The translations under genes and the position numbers were made by a program. 64,000 nucleotides of DNA. It comes from Prosthecodimorpha hirschii (GTDB taxonomy: Bacteria; Pseudomonadota; Alphaproteobacteria; Rhizobiales; Ancalomicrobiaceae). This document shows, piece by piece, positions 18,704 through 27,475 of the stretch. The DNA lies in NCBI RefSeq assembly GCF_001305515.1, contig NZ_LJYW01000001.1:4297934-4361933 (forward strand), given 5' to 3'. Within the stretch, counting starts at the first letter, position 1. Each line of letters opens with the position of its first letter. The notes beneath the pieces were generated by a model. That model did no database searches. It saw nothing but the letters and a program-made list of their open reading frames with translations, and was not told the DNA's origin.

Positions 18704-20038
18704 ATGTTCGGACGCAAGATGACGGCCCGTCAAACGGGCGCCGAGGAAATGCGCGCGGAGGCGGCGCTGACGCGGCTCGCCCAGTTGGAGGGCGAGTTGG
18801 GGCAGTCGCGGGCCGCCGCGGAGGAGCGCGACGGCCTGAAGGCGCGCCTCGTCGAGTGGTTCGGCAATGCGGTCGAACAATCCGCCAGCCTCAGCGAACT
18901 GCTGTGTCTGATGGCCTGGTCCAACGGCAACGTGCGCAAGCTGTCCGGCGAGACGGTGGCGATTTCCGGCGCCGTCGAGGAGATGGCCCGAACCATCCAG
19001 AACATCGCGGAACTGAGCGGCAGCGCCCATGGGCGCGCCAGCGACGCGCGCGGCATCGTCAATGGCGGCGTCGAGCAGGCCCGGTCCGCCGGGCGCGCGA
19101 TGGCCGACATCGCCGACGCCTTCTCGGGGCTCGACCGGCGCATGGGCCAGCTCGGCAATGCGATCGAGACCATCGGCGGCTTCGCCAAGGAGATCGAGAC
19201 CATTTCGGGCCAGACCAAGCTTCTGGCCCTGAATGCCACCATCGAGGCGGCGCGGGCCGGCGAGGCCGGGCGCGGTTTCGCGGTCGTCGCCGCCGAGGTC
19301 AAGCAGCTGTCCGAGGCGACCAGCCGGACCACCGAACTGATCCGCGGCCAGCTGGCCGGCCTGACCGGCGTGATGCACGACATGCTCGACGCCATGGTGG
19401 TCGGCGGCAACAAGGTGCGCGACGGCGGCCAGACCTTCGACCGGGTCGTCGGCGGCATGGAGCAGATCCGCGACTGCGTCGACCGGGTCACGACCGATGT
19501 CTCGTCGATCACCCACATGCTGTCCGACCAGCAGATCGCGACCGATTCCATCGCCAAGAACCTGACTGAGATCGCCCGGCTGGCGGCCCAGAACGAGACC
19601 GATTCGACCGCTGCGGCGGACGCCATCAAGAAGGCCGAGGTCGCCGTGTCGGGCATGCTCGACCAGGGCCGCGCGGCGGCCGTCGAACACTACGAGGTCC
19701 GCCGCCTGCGGGCCGACCACCTGCTCTGGAAGCAGCACCTCGCCGAGTGCCTGGTCGGCATCCTGAAGCTCGATCCGACCCGCTTCGCCGCCGATGTCGC
19801 GCCGCTCGGCCCGCATTTCCGGGCCGTGACCGATCCGACCGTGACCGGTACGCCGGCCTGGAATGCCCTGTCGGGCCTGGCGCAGTCGATGGGACGCGAC
19901 GCGATCGCCATGGTGCGCGCGGTCGCCGGCGGCGACATGGGCAAGGCGATCGAGGCCTACATGGCCATGGACAAGGCGTCCGGCGAGGCCCAGGTCGAAC
20001 TCGGCCGCCTGGTAGCCGGGCTGCGTCCAGCCCGCTAG
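18704..20038 (+). CDS. Soluble methyl-accepting chemotaxis protein with a CZB-like C-terminus
   Basis: The 444-residue protein has no membrane helix or periplasmic domain, so it is a cytoplasmic receptor. An N-terminal coiled coil leads into the signalling domain, whose hairpin tip is visible at about residues 168-200 ([20 protein letters not shown], then [13 protein letters not shown]) and contacts CheA/CheW. After residue 320 comes a helical part beginning [10 protein letters not shown], like the start of CZB zinc-binding domains, but the typical C-x-x-G-x-W motif of that domain is not found. I start it at the ATG at 18704, with GGGAG upstream. No other chemotaxis gene is near. Confidence 0.88.
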   Translation: MFGRKMTARQTGAEEMRAEAALTRLAQLEGELGQSRAAAEERDGLKARLVEWFGNAVEQSASLSELLCLMAWSNGNVRKLSGETVAISGAVEEMARTIQNIAELSGSAHGRASDARGIVNGGVEQARSAGRAMADIADAFSGLDRRMGQLGNAIETIGGFAKEIETISGQTKLLALNATIEAARAGEAGRGFAVVAAEVKQLSEATSRTTELIRGQLAGLTGVMHDMLDAMVVGGNKVRDGGQTFDRVVGGMEQIRDCVDRVTTDVSSITHMLSDQQIATDSIAKNLTEIARLAAQNETDSTAAADAIKKAEVAVSGMLDQGRAAAVEHYEVRRLRADHLLWKQHLAECLVGILKLDPTRFAADVAPLGPHFRAVTDPTVTGTPAWNALSGLAQSMGRDAIAMVRAVAGGDMGKAIEAYMAMDKASGEAQVELGRLVAGLRPAR

Positions 20039-20153
20039 CCCCGGCCCCCGGCCGCCTTTCGCGTGCGTCCGGCGGCGGAACCGGGCGACGCGATGGTGGC
20101 GTCGGCGCGCGCGAGACTGTATCGGTGACCCACCGCATCGTCCGGGGGGCCCG

Positions 20154-21596
20154 ATGATCTCGATCCGAATCCGAATGATTCTCTCCGTCCTGACCGCGGC
20201 CGGCGTGGCCGCGGCCACGGCCGGTCCGGCGCTCGCGGCCGAAGAGGCGATCAGGGGCGCCGATCTGTCCGTGCTCTGGGCCCTGCCGTTCGCCGGCGTC
20301 CTTCTGTCGATCGCCATCCTGCCGCTCGCCCTGCCGCAGGTCTGGCATCACCACTATGGCAAGATCGCGCTCGGCTGGGCGCTGGCTTTCGTGCTGCCCT
20401 ATGCGGCGCTGGCGGGGCCGTCGGCCTCGGCGCATCTCGTCGTCCATGCGGCCTTGGCCGAGTATATTCCCTTCGTGATCCTGATCGGCACGCTGTTCAC
20501 CGTCGCGGGCGGCATCCTGGTTACCGGCAACCTGCATGGCAGCCCCGGGACGAACACCATCATCCTGACCATCGGGACCCTGCTGGCCAGCCTGATCGGC
20601 ACCACCGGCGCCTCGATGGTGCTGATCCGGCCCCTGCTGCGCGCCAACGACGAGCGCCGCCACAACGCCCATGTGGTCGTGTTCTTCATCTTCCTGGTCT
20701 CGAATATCGGCGGCTCGCTGACCCCGCTCGGCGATCCGCCGCTGTTCCTCGGCTATCTGAAGGGCGTCGACTTCTTCTGGACGACCGGCCATCTGGCCCA
20801 TGAGACGGTGTTCTGCGCGCTCATCCTGCTGGCGCTGTTTTTCGTGCTGGATTCCTGGTTCTACCGCTACGACCACAAGTTCCGCGCGCTCGCCGACCCG
20901 ACGCCCGACACCAAGCGGCTCGGCATCGTCGGTGGGATCAATTTCGCGCTGCTCGCCGCCGTGGTCGGCGCCGTGCTGGTCTCGGGATCCTGGCGGCCGG
21001 GCATCGTCTTCACCGTCTATGGCACGGTGGTCGAGCTGCAGAACCTGGTCCGCGACGGACTGCTGGTCGCGATCCTCATCCTGTCCGTGCTGATGACCCC
21101 GAAGGCGACGCGCGAAGCCAACGATTTCTCCTGGGGGCCGATCCTGGAGGTCGCAAAGCTCTTCGCCGGCATCTTCGCCACGATCATCCCGGTCATTGCC
21201 ATGCTCAAGGCCGGCCGGGACGGGGCCTTCGCGCCGATCGTCGCCCTGGTCACGCGGCCGGACGGCGCGCCCGACAACGCCATGTATTTCTGGGCCAGCG
21301 GCATCCTGTCGTCGTTCCTCGACAACGCGCCGACCTATCTGGTCTTCTTCAATCTGGCCGGCGGCGATGCGCAGACCCTGATGGGGCCGCTGGCGATGAC
21401 GCTGACCGCCATGTCGTGCGGTGCGGTGTTCATGGGCGCCAACAGCTATATCGGCAATGCGCCGAACTTCATGGTCAAGGCGATCGCCGAGGAGCGCGGC
21501 GTGAAGATGCCGAGCTTCTTCGGCTACATGGCCTGGTCCTGCGGCATCCTGGTGCCGCTGTTCGCGCTCGTCACCTGGGTGTTCTTCCGGGTCTGA
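20154..21596 (+). CDS. Sodium:proton antiporter-like ion transporter
   Basis: The 480-residue membrane protein has a cleavable-looking leader (through PALAAEE, residues 1-25) and about eleven helices. The paired family motifs SNIGGSLTPLGDPPLFLGYLKG and, near the C-terminus, NSYIGNAPNFMVKAIAEERG are those of ion-transporter superfamily carriers annotated as sodium:proton antiporters. The motif SSFLDNAPTYLVFFNLAGG is also typical. The cation specificity is inferred from the family. The start ATG at 20154 follows the poor but present GGGGGGCCC. The gene is not in an obvious operon. Confidence 0.85.
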   Translation: MISIRIRMILSVLTAAGVAAATAGPALAAEEAIRGADLSVLWALPFAGVLLSIAILPLALPQVWHHHYGKIALGWALAFVLPYAALAGPSASAHLVVHAALAEYIPFVILIGTLFTVAGGILVTGNLHGSPGTNTIILTIGTLLASLIGTTGASMVLIRPLLRANDERRHNAHVVVFFIFLVSNIGGSLTPLGDPPLFLGYLKGVDFFWTTGHLAHETVFCALILLALFFVLDSWFYRYDHKFRALADPTPDTKRLGIVGGINFALLAAVVGAVLVSGSWRPGIVFTVYGTVVELQNLVRDGLLVAILILSVLMTPKATREANDFSWGPILEVAKLFAGIFATIIPVIAMLKAGRDGAFAPIVALVTRPDGAPDNAMYFWASGILSSFLDNAPTYLVFFNLAGGDAQTLMGPLAMTLTAMSCGAVFMGANSYIGNAPNFMVKAIAEERGVKMPSFFGYMAWSCGILVPLFALVTWVFFRV

Positions 21597-21666
21597 CCGC
21601 ACCCGGCGCCGCCGGCCTTCAGGCCTCCGGCGACCGCGCGGTGCCGGCGATCCCAACACAGTCGCC

Positions 21667-21733
21667 CCAAATACCGGCGGCCCAAATACCGGCGGCCCAA
21701 ACACCGGCGGCCCAAACACCGGCGATCCAAACA
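21667..21733. repeat. 15-bp intergenic tandem repeat
   Basis: Four full units of about CCAAA(T/C)ACCGGCGGC follow each other head to tail from 21667, with a fifth decaying unit. The block lies between the antiporter stop and the regA stop, outside any convincing gene. Units differ only at two or three positions, which suggests recent slippage. Confidence 0.8.
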
Positions 21734-21788
21734 CAAACGGCGGCCCGCGGCCGCCGTTCCTTCCCGTGAAATCCGGCTCGGTCCGGCC

Positions 21789-22346
21789 TCAGCGCGGCGC
21801 GCGCTTGGCCAGGATGCGCTGCAGGGTGCGCCGGTGCATGTTCAGCCGGCGCGCCGTCTCGGAGACGTTGCGCTCGCACAGTTCGTAGACGCGCTGGATA
21901 TGCTCCCAGCGGACCCGGTCGGCCGACATGGGATTGTCGGGCGGCGGCGCCTTGTCGGCCGGCCCCTGGGTCAGGGCGCGCAGGATGTCGTCGGCATCCG
22001 ACGGCTTCGACAGGTAGTCGATCGCGCCGAGCTTCACCGCCGTCACCGCGGTCGCGATATTGCCGTAGCCGGTCAGCACCACCGCGCGGCTGTCGGGGCG
22101 GCGCGTGCGCAGCAGTTCGATCACGTCGAGCCCGTTGCCGTCGCCGAGGCGCATGTCGACGACCGCATATTGCGGCGGGTTGGCGTCGACCTTGGCCATG
22201 CCGTCGGCGATCGAGTCCGCCGTTTCGACCAGAAAGCCGCGCGATTCCATCGCCCGCGCAATGCGCTGGAGGAAGGGCTTGTCGTCATCGACAATGAGCA
22301 GCGTCTTCGGGTCGGCGCCTGTCCCGACCGGCGCGTCGATCATCAT
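21789..22346 (-). CDS. regA: Redox response regulator RegA/ActR/PrrA
   Basis: The 185-residue protein has a receiver domain with phospho-acceptor Asp64 (VVDMRLGDG), the conserved Thr (VVLTGYG) and Lys (YLSKPSDADD), then a short linker. A Fis-type helix-turn-helix follows at the end (NVSETARRLNMHRRTLQRIL), the near-invariant DNA-binding helix of the RegA group. It would regulate redox-dependent genes for respiration, carbon fixation or nitrogen metabolism. The start at 22346 is followed by a second Met; AAGGA lies 8 bases upstream. Its sensor gene lies 167 bases upstream on the same strand. Confidence 0.95.
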   Translation of the reverse strand: MMIDAPVGTGADPKTLLIVDDDKPFLQRIARAMESRGFLVETADSIADGMAKVDANPPQYAVVDMRLGDGNGLDVIELLRTRRPDSRAVVLTGYGNIATAVTAVKLGAIDYLSKPSDADDILRALTQGPADKAPPPDNPMSADRVRWEHIQRVYELCERNVSETARRLNMHRRTLQRILAKRAPR

Positions 22347-22513
22347 TTTGTTGTCCTTTTCCTTGGGTGGCCCGTTCCCTGGGTAGTCTGAGACGGGTCT
22401 TGGAGGCAACCATAGCCCCTTCCAATGATCGCGAACAGCGGCTTGCCGATTATGGCCGCCCGAGCTGCGGTTATGACTGAGGCGCCGACGAACCCGGCCG
22501 CCTGCCGACGCGG

Positions 22514-23872
22514 TCACGCAAGCAGCGCATCGTCCACGTCGTCCTCGTCGTCGTCGCCGGGCTTGGCCTCGAGGCTCTCGCGCGGCCAGGTGATGCGGAT
22601 CACGGCGCCGGTCTCCGGGCTCTTGCGATTGCCGCAGGCGACGCGCGCGCCGGACCGCTTGAGCAGCGTCTTGGCGATGAAGAAGCCGAGGCCGAGGCCG
22701 CCGCCGACCTCGTCGCTGTCCCGCTCGGCGGCGGACTTCTCCCGGGTCGTGACATAGGGTTCGCCGATCCGGTCGATGATTTCCGGTGCGAAGCCCGGCC
22801 CGTCGTCGGCGATCGTCAGGGCGACCTGACGCTGGTCCCATTCGGCGGTGATCTCGACCCGCGACTTTGCGAAGTCGACCGCGTTCTCGACGATGTTGCC
22901 GAGGCCGTAGAGGATCGCCGGGTCGCGCCGGCCGACCGGCTCCGCGCCGGCCCGGGCGATCCGCGTCACCGCGATCTCGACGCCGAACTCGCGCAGGGGC
23001 GAAACCACCTCCTCGATCAGGCTCGAAAGCGCCATGCGCTTGTAATAGGCGTCCATGCCGGTCGCCAGCGTGCGCAGCTTCTGCAGGATCTCGCGGCAGC
23101 GCTCCGACTGGCTCCGGAGCAGCGCGATGTCGTCGGCGATCGGCGAACCCTGCGGGATCTCCCGCTCCAGTTCGCGCGTCACCACCGCGATGGTGCCGAG
23201 CGGGGTGCCGAGCTCGTGGGCGGCGGCGGCGGCGAGGCCGTCGAGCGCGGTCAGGTGCTTCTCCCGCTGCAGGACCAGTTCGGTCGCCGAAAGGGCTTCG
23301 GCGAGCTGGCGCGCCTCTTCGGCGACGCGGAACGCATAGGTGCCGGAGAAGACCACGGTCGAGACCAGCGCCATCCAGATGCCGGCGAGATAGAGCGGCG
23401 GCAGAACCGGCGGCTCGCTCGGTCCCCAGGGCAGCGGCCAGTGGAACACGCCGAGCAGGGTCGACATGCCGGCCACCATCGCGCCGAGCAGCATGGTGGA
23501 GCGCGGCGGCATGGTCGCCGCCGCGACCATCACGGGGGCGAGCAGCAGGAGGGCGAACGGATTGGCGAGGCCGCCGGTCAGGAACAGGAGCCCGGAAAGC
23601 TGGAGCACGTCATAGGCGAGCAGCCCCGTCACATAGGGCCCGTCGAGCCGGTGGGTCGGATCGAAACGGAAGCGCAGCAGGAGGTTGAGCGCCGCCGAAA
23701 TGCCGATCAGCGCGAAGCAGCCGGCGAGCGGCAGGTGGAATTCCAGCCCGTAACGCACGATCAGGATCGCGGCCGCCTGGCCGGCCAGCGCCAGCCAGCG
23801 CAGCGTGACCAGGGTCGACAGCCGCAGGCTGCGGGAGACGGATTCGCGCAGTTCGGCCGTGGTCGGGAACAT
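22514..23872 (-). CDS. regB: Redox sensor histidine kinase RegB/ActS/PrrB
   Basis: The 452-residue kinase has about six N-terminal helices with the quinone-site motif GGLANPF (residues 100-106). The H-box is AAAHELGTPLGTI with His219, and the redox-sensitive Cys259 sits in SQSERCREIL. The ATP-binding domain shows an N-box (NIVENAVDFA), DDGPGFAPE and GGGLGLGFFIAK. All three family hallmarks are present, so redox control of RegA phosphorylation is expected. I start it at the ATG at 23872; the frame extends to 23956 without support. The C-terminus has an acidic tail, DDDEDDVDD. Confidence 0.96.
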   Translation of the reverse strand: MFPTTAELRESVSRSLRLSTLVTLRWLALAGQAAAILIVRYGLEFHLPLAGCFALIGISAALNLLLRFRFDPTHRLDGPYVTGLLAYDVLQLSGLLFLTGGLANPFALLLLAPVMVAAATMPPRSTMLLGAMVAGMSTLLGVFHWPLPWGPSEPPVLPPLYLAGIWMALVSTVVFSGTYAFRVAEEARQLAEALSATELVLQREKHLTALDGLAAAAAHELGTPLGTIAVVTRELEREIPQGSPIADDIALLRSQSERCREILQKLRTLATGMDAYYKRMALSSLIEEVVSPLREFGVEIAVTRIARAGAEPVGRRDPAILYGLGNIVENAVDFAKSRVEITAEWDQRQVALTIADDGPGFAPEIIDRIGEPYVTTREKSAAERDSDEVGGGLGLGFFIAKTLLKRSGARVACGNRKSPETGAVIRITWPRESLEAKPGDDDEDDVDDALLA

Positions 23873-24389
23873 TCCGTTCAATCCCTGAAGCCCCGTCGAC
23901 CGGACACTGCGCCCCGGGGCGATCCCTATATGCGCGCCGTCGCCGCGTCCTGCCAAGCCGGCGCGCCGCGGCGAAAGCGCCCGTCAGGCCCCGCCGCGGC
24001 GGCCTCGAAGATGACGGACAACTGACATGGTTGAGCGAAGCTTGCCGCAGGGCACAAAATCCTGCGGTCCAATCGCAGATGCGAACGGGAATCCTCTGGA
24101 CAAGCCCTTTGCCGGCTGATCCCATACTCGTCCGCTGCGGCCGCTCGGAATGCGTCGGCGCCGGTTTGGAACCGCTGCCAGCACGCTTTGCCGGCCCGCA
24201 GAGGCGCGAAATCCGGTTCCGCAGCCGGTTTTCAGCGAATGCCTGCGCGATCGGCCGGATTGGACGCCGGCCGTAGTACCTAAGGCTAGCTTGGTATTTG
24301 TCGGACAAACGGACTAGCATCCAGGATGCGCAAGGGCCGCGCGGCGGGGGGATCCTCGCCGGAAGGTCCACCAGGTCGGGGGAATCGAC
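23873..24389. other. Gene-free divergent region between regB and phaZ
   Basis: This 517-base stretch separates regB (leftward) and phaZ (rightward) and should hold both promoters. It is less GC-rich than its surroundings at 24030-24130. An 81-residue frame at 24031-24276 has no family features or ribosome site and was not accepted. No operator was identified. Confidence 0.6.
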
Positions 24390-25727
24390 GTGTTCTATCA
24401 ATTCTACGAGTTGAACCATGCCGCCCTCGGTCCGTTCCGGGCCGCCGCCGACGTGACCAAGCTCTATTTCCAGAACCCGCTCAATCCCTTCACCCACACG
24501 CATCTGGGCCGCTCGATGGCGGCGGCCTGCGAGCTGTTCGAGCGCACCACCCGGCGCTACGGCAAGCCGGAATTCGGCATCAAGACGACGCTGGTCGGCG
24601 GCACGCGCGTGCCGGTGACCGAGCGGGTCGTCTGGGAGCGGCCGTTCTGCCGCATGATCCATTTCGAGCGCGGCCTCGAGGCCGGCCGCCGGCACGATCC
24701 GAAGGTGCTCCTGGTGGCGCCGATGTCGGGCCATTATGCGACGCTGCTGCGCGGCACCGTCGAGGCGCTGCTGCCGCGCCACGAGGTCTACATCACCGAC
24801 TGGATCGACGCCCGCATGGTGCCGCTCGACCAGGGCCGGTTCGATCTCGACGACTATATCGACTACGTCATCTCGATGATGCATGCGCTGCACGGCGAGG
24901 CGCATCTGATCGCGGTCTGCCAGCCCTCCGTGCCGGTGCTCGCCGCCGTCTCGATCATGGAGCAGAACGACGATCCCTATGCGCCGCCCTCCATGGTCCT
25001 GATGGGCGGGCCGATCGACACCCGCATCTCGCCGACCGCGGTCAACAAGCTCGCCGCCGACAAGGGCATCGAGTGGTTCGAGCGCAACGTCATCATGCAG
25101 GTGCCGTTCCCGCATCCGGGCTTCATGCGCTCCGTCTATCCGGGCTTCCTGCAGCTCGGCGGTTTCATGTCGATGAATCTCGACCGCCACATGACCGCGC
25201 ATCACGATTTCTACCGCCATCTGATCAAGGGCGACGGCGATTCGGCCGAGAAGCATCGCGACTTCTACGACGAATATCTGGCCGTGATGGACCTGACCTC
25301 GGAATTCTATCTGCAGACCGTCGAGACCGTTTTCATCGACCACGCCCTGCCGCGCGGCGAAATGATGCATCGCGACCGCCGCGTCGATCCGTCGGCGATC
25401 CGCCGCGTCGCGCTCCTGACCGTGGAAGGCGAACTCGACGACATCACCGGCATGGGCCAGACCCAGGCCGCCCACACGCTGTGCAGCAACATCCCGGCCG
25501 ACAGCCGCGCCGACTATGTCCAGCAGGGCGTCGGCCATTACGGCGTCTTCAACGGCTCGCGCTTCCGCTCCGAGATCGCGCCGCGCATCACCGACTTCAT
25601 CCTGACCCACGATCGCGGCCGCGCCCGCGGCATGGCCGCCAAGCCGTCGGCCGCCGCGAGCAAGCCGGTCGAGAAGCCCGCCACTCCGAAGCGCGGCGGC
25701 CGGCCGTCGATCTCGCTGGTGAAGTGA
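24390..25727 (+). CDS. phaZ: Intracellular polyhydroxyalkanoate depolymerase
   Basis: The 445-residue protein matches the intracellular PHB depolymerase family that mobilises stored polyhydroxybutyrate. It opens with MFYQFYELNHAALGPFRAAAD, and in place of the serine lipase box it has the cysteine-containing VCQPSVP with Cys177, the nucleophile in this family. A late His (QQGVGHYGVFNGSRFR) fits the triad. It begins at a GTG. The last 40 residues form a basic, Ala/Pro/Lys-rich tail, possibly for granule contact. The first composite repeat unit begins 33 bases after the stop. PhaC is not in the window. Confidence 0.95.
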   Translation: MFYQFYELNHAALGPFRAAADVTKLYFQNPLNPFTHTHLGRSMAAACELFERTTRRYGKPEFGIKTTLVGGTRVPVTERVVWERPFCRMIHFERGLEAGRRHDPKVLLVAPMSGHYATLLRGTVEALLPRHEVYITDWIDARMVPLDQGRFDLDDYIDYVISMMHALHGEAHLIAVCQPSVPVLAAVSIMEQNDDPYAPPSMVLMGGPIDTRISPTAVNKLAADKGIEWFERNVIMQVPFPHPGFMRSVYPGFLQLGGFMSMNLDRHMTAHHDFYRHLIKGDGDSAEKHRDFYDEYLAVMDLTSEFYLQTVETVFIDHALPRGEMMHRDRRVDPSAIRRVALLTVEGELDDITGMGQTQAAHTLCSNIPADSRADYVQQGVGHYGVFNGSRFRSEIAPRITDFILTHDRGRARGMAAKPSAAASKPVEKPATPKRGGRPSISLVK

Positions 25728-25760
25728 GGCGGCCGATCGGGTCCGATCGTGCCGCTCGGC

Positions 25761-26497
25761 AGGCTGCTGAAAATCACTGCGAACCCGCCATTCTGTCATC
25801 CCCGGGCTTGTCCCGGGGATCCAGCGCTATGGCTAAGTCTTTGGAAAGTCTGGATCCCCGGGACAAGCCCGGGGATGACAGAGTTGAAACGGCCTGCGTC
25901 TGATCGTGTTCCGAAGAATTTTTTAGCAACCTGCCAGTGGTTCGACCGAGACGGATGGCATCCATCCGTCTCGTCAATCCGAGCCACGAACTTTTTGACC
26001 GCTAGCAGGCCACTGAACATCACTCCGAACCCGCCATTCTGTCATCCCCGGGCTTGTCCCGGGGATCCAGCGCTATGGCTAAGTCTTTGGAAAGTCTGGA
26101 TCCCCGGGACAAGACCGGGGATGACAGAGTTGAAACATCCTGCGTCTGATCGTGTTCCGACGAATTTTTTTTGCAACCTGCTAGTGGTTCGATCGAGACG
26201 GATGGCATCCATCCGTCTCGTCAATCCGAGCCACGAACTTTTTGACCGCTAGCAGGCTACTGAACATCACTCCGAACCCGCCATTCTGTCATCCCCGGGC
26301 TTGTCCCGGGGATCCAGTGCGATGGCTAAGTCTTTGGAAAGTCTGGATCCCCGGGACAAGCCCGGGGATGACAGAGTTGAAACGGCCTGCGTCTGATCAT
26401 GTTCCGAAGAATTTTTTAGCAACCTGCCAGTGGTTCGACCGAGACGGATGGCATCCATCCGTCTCGTGACTCCGAACCACACACGCTTTGACCGCTA
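25761..26497. repeat. Three tandem copies of a 247-bp composite palindromic repeat
   Basis: Units begin at 25761, 26007 and 26254 (spacings 246 and 247). Each holds two hairpins. Hairpin A has 31-bp arms around a 27-base loop: 25793-25823 with 25851-25881, 26039-26069 with 26097-26127, and 26286-26316 with 26344-26374. The arms pair perfectly in units 1 and 3, with one mismatch in unit 2. Hairpin B has 12-bp arms CGAGACGGATGG / CCATCCGTCTCG around CAT: 25947-25973, 26194-26220 and 26440-26466. Unit 3 runs into the stop codon of the SDR gene. Short frames in the block are repeat translations, not genes. Confidence 0.95.
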
Positions 26498-27301
26498 CGA
26501 ATATTTCAGCGTGATGCCGCCGTCGACGACCAGTTCGACGCCGGTCACGTATTTGGCCTCGTCGGAGACCAGATAGACGGCCGCATAGGCCACGTCCCAG
26601 GCGTCGCCCATATGGCCCATCGGCACCTGGTCGTCGCGCTTCTTCCACATCGCTTCGATGTCGCCGCCGCCATAGGCCTTGGCGAGGCCGGCGGTGTGCT
26701 CGACCATCGGGGTCTTCATCAGCCCGGGAGCGATCGCGTTGACGCGCACCTTGCGCGCCGCATATTCGGCCGCCGTGGTGCGGGTCAGATGGCCGAGCGC
26801 GGCCTTGGTCGCCGAATAGGTGCAATAGGGCACGCCGGTATAGCGCAGGCCCGCGATCGAGGTGATGTTGACGATCGCCCCGCCGCCCTGCGCGACCATC
26901 AGCGGGATGACGTGCTTCATCGCCAGATAGGCGCTCTTCAGGTTCACGTCGAAGACCCGGTCCCACTCGGCTTCCGCGACTTCAACCACTCCGCCGACCT
27001 CGGCGATGCCGATATTGTTGTCGAGGATGTCGATCCGGCCGAACCGGCTCCTGGCGGTCTCGACCGCCGCGACGATCTCCGCCTCCCTGGTCGCGTCGCA
27101 GGCGACCGCGACGGCGTCGCCGCCCTCCAGGCGGATGATCTCGGCCGTCTCCTCGGCGGCGGCGAGATTGCGGTCGACCGCCACCACCTTGGCGCCCTCG
27201 CGCGCGAACAGGACCGAGGTCGCCTTGCCGTTGCCCCAGCCGGGGCCGCTCGATCCGGCGCCCATGACGAGCGCCACCTTGTGTCTCAGCCTGCCGGACA
27301 T
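26495..27301 (-). CDS. Short-chain dehydrogenase/reductase (SDR)
   Basis: The 268-residue protein is a classical SDR: cofactor loop GAGSSGPGWGNGKAT (residues 14-28), an Asp after the second strand (VVAVDRN) suggesting NAD preference, DNNIGIAEVGG in place of NNAG, catalytic Ser in NITSIAG, and Tyr/Lys in YSATKAAL. The C-terminus GVELVVDGGITLKYS is typical. The lengthened GPGWGNG loop marks a subgroup of unknown substrate. I start it at the ATG at 27301, with GGAGGATCAGGC upstream. The stop TAG at 26495-26497 is the junction with the composite repeat array. Confidence 0.9.
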   Translation of the reverse strand: MSGRLRHKVALVMGAGSSGPGWGNGKATSVLFAREGAKVVAVDRNLAAAEETAEIIRLEGGDAVAVACDATREAEIVAAVETARSRFGRIDILDNNIGIAEVGGVVEVAEAEWDRVFDVNLKSAYLAMKHVIPLMVAQGGGAIVNITSIAGLRYTGVPYCTYSATKAALGHLTRTTAAEYAARKVRVNAIAPGLMKTPMVEHTAGLAKAYGGGDIEAMWKKRDDQVPMGHMGDAWDVAYAAVYLVSDEAKYVTGVELVVDGGITLKYS

Positions 27302-27475
27302 GCCTGATCCTCCGCGCTCGATGGGAATGCCGTCATGGCGCGCGATCATAAGCCGCCCGGGACCGTTCCGTTCCGGCCGGCGACGCATGGCGGCCGAGCG
27401 ATCCGTCCGTGGCGCAGGAGCCATGCCGTGCACGCGGACCGCATCGGTCGCACCCTGCAGTGGTCTTCGGGCCGG

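Noticed and set aside
21667-21733. Possible CRISPR array
   Set aside because: Units are 15 bp and directly adjacent, with no unique spacers and no cas gene.
24031-24276. 81-residue plus-strand frame in the regB-phaZ gap
   Set aside because: No ribosome site, no family features and no codon bias; the gap is better explained as a promoter region.
25749-26482. Several 60-170-residue frames within the composite repeat
   Set aside because: They are translations of the palindromes (repeated PGDPALWLSLWKVWIPGT-like text) and recur because the DNA does; no ribosome sites.
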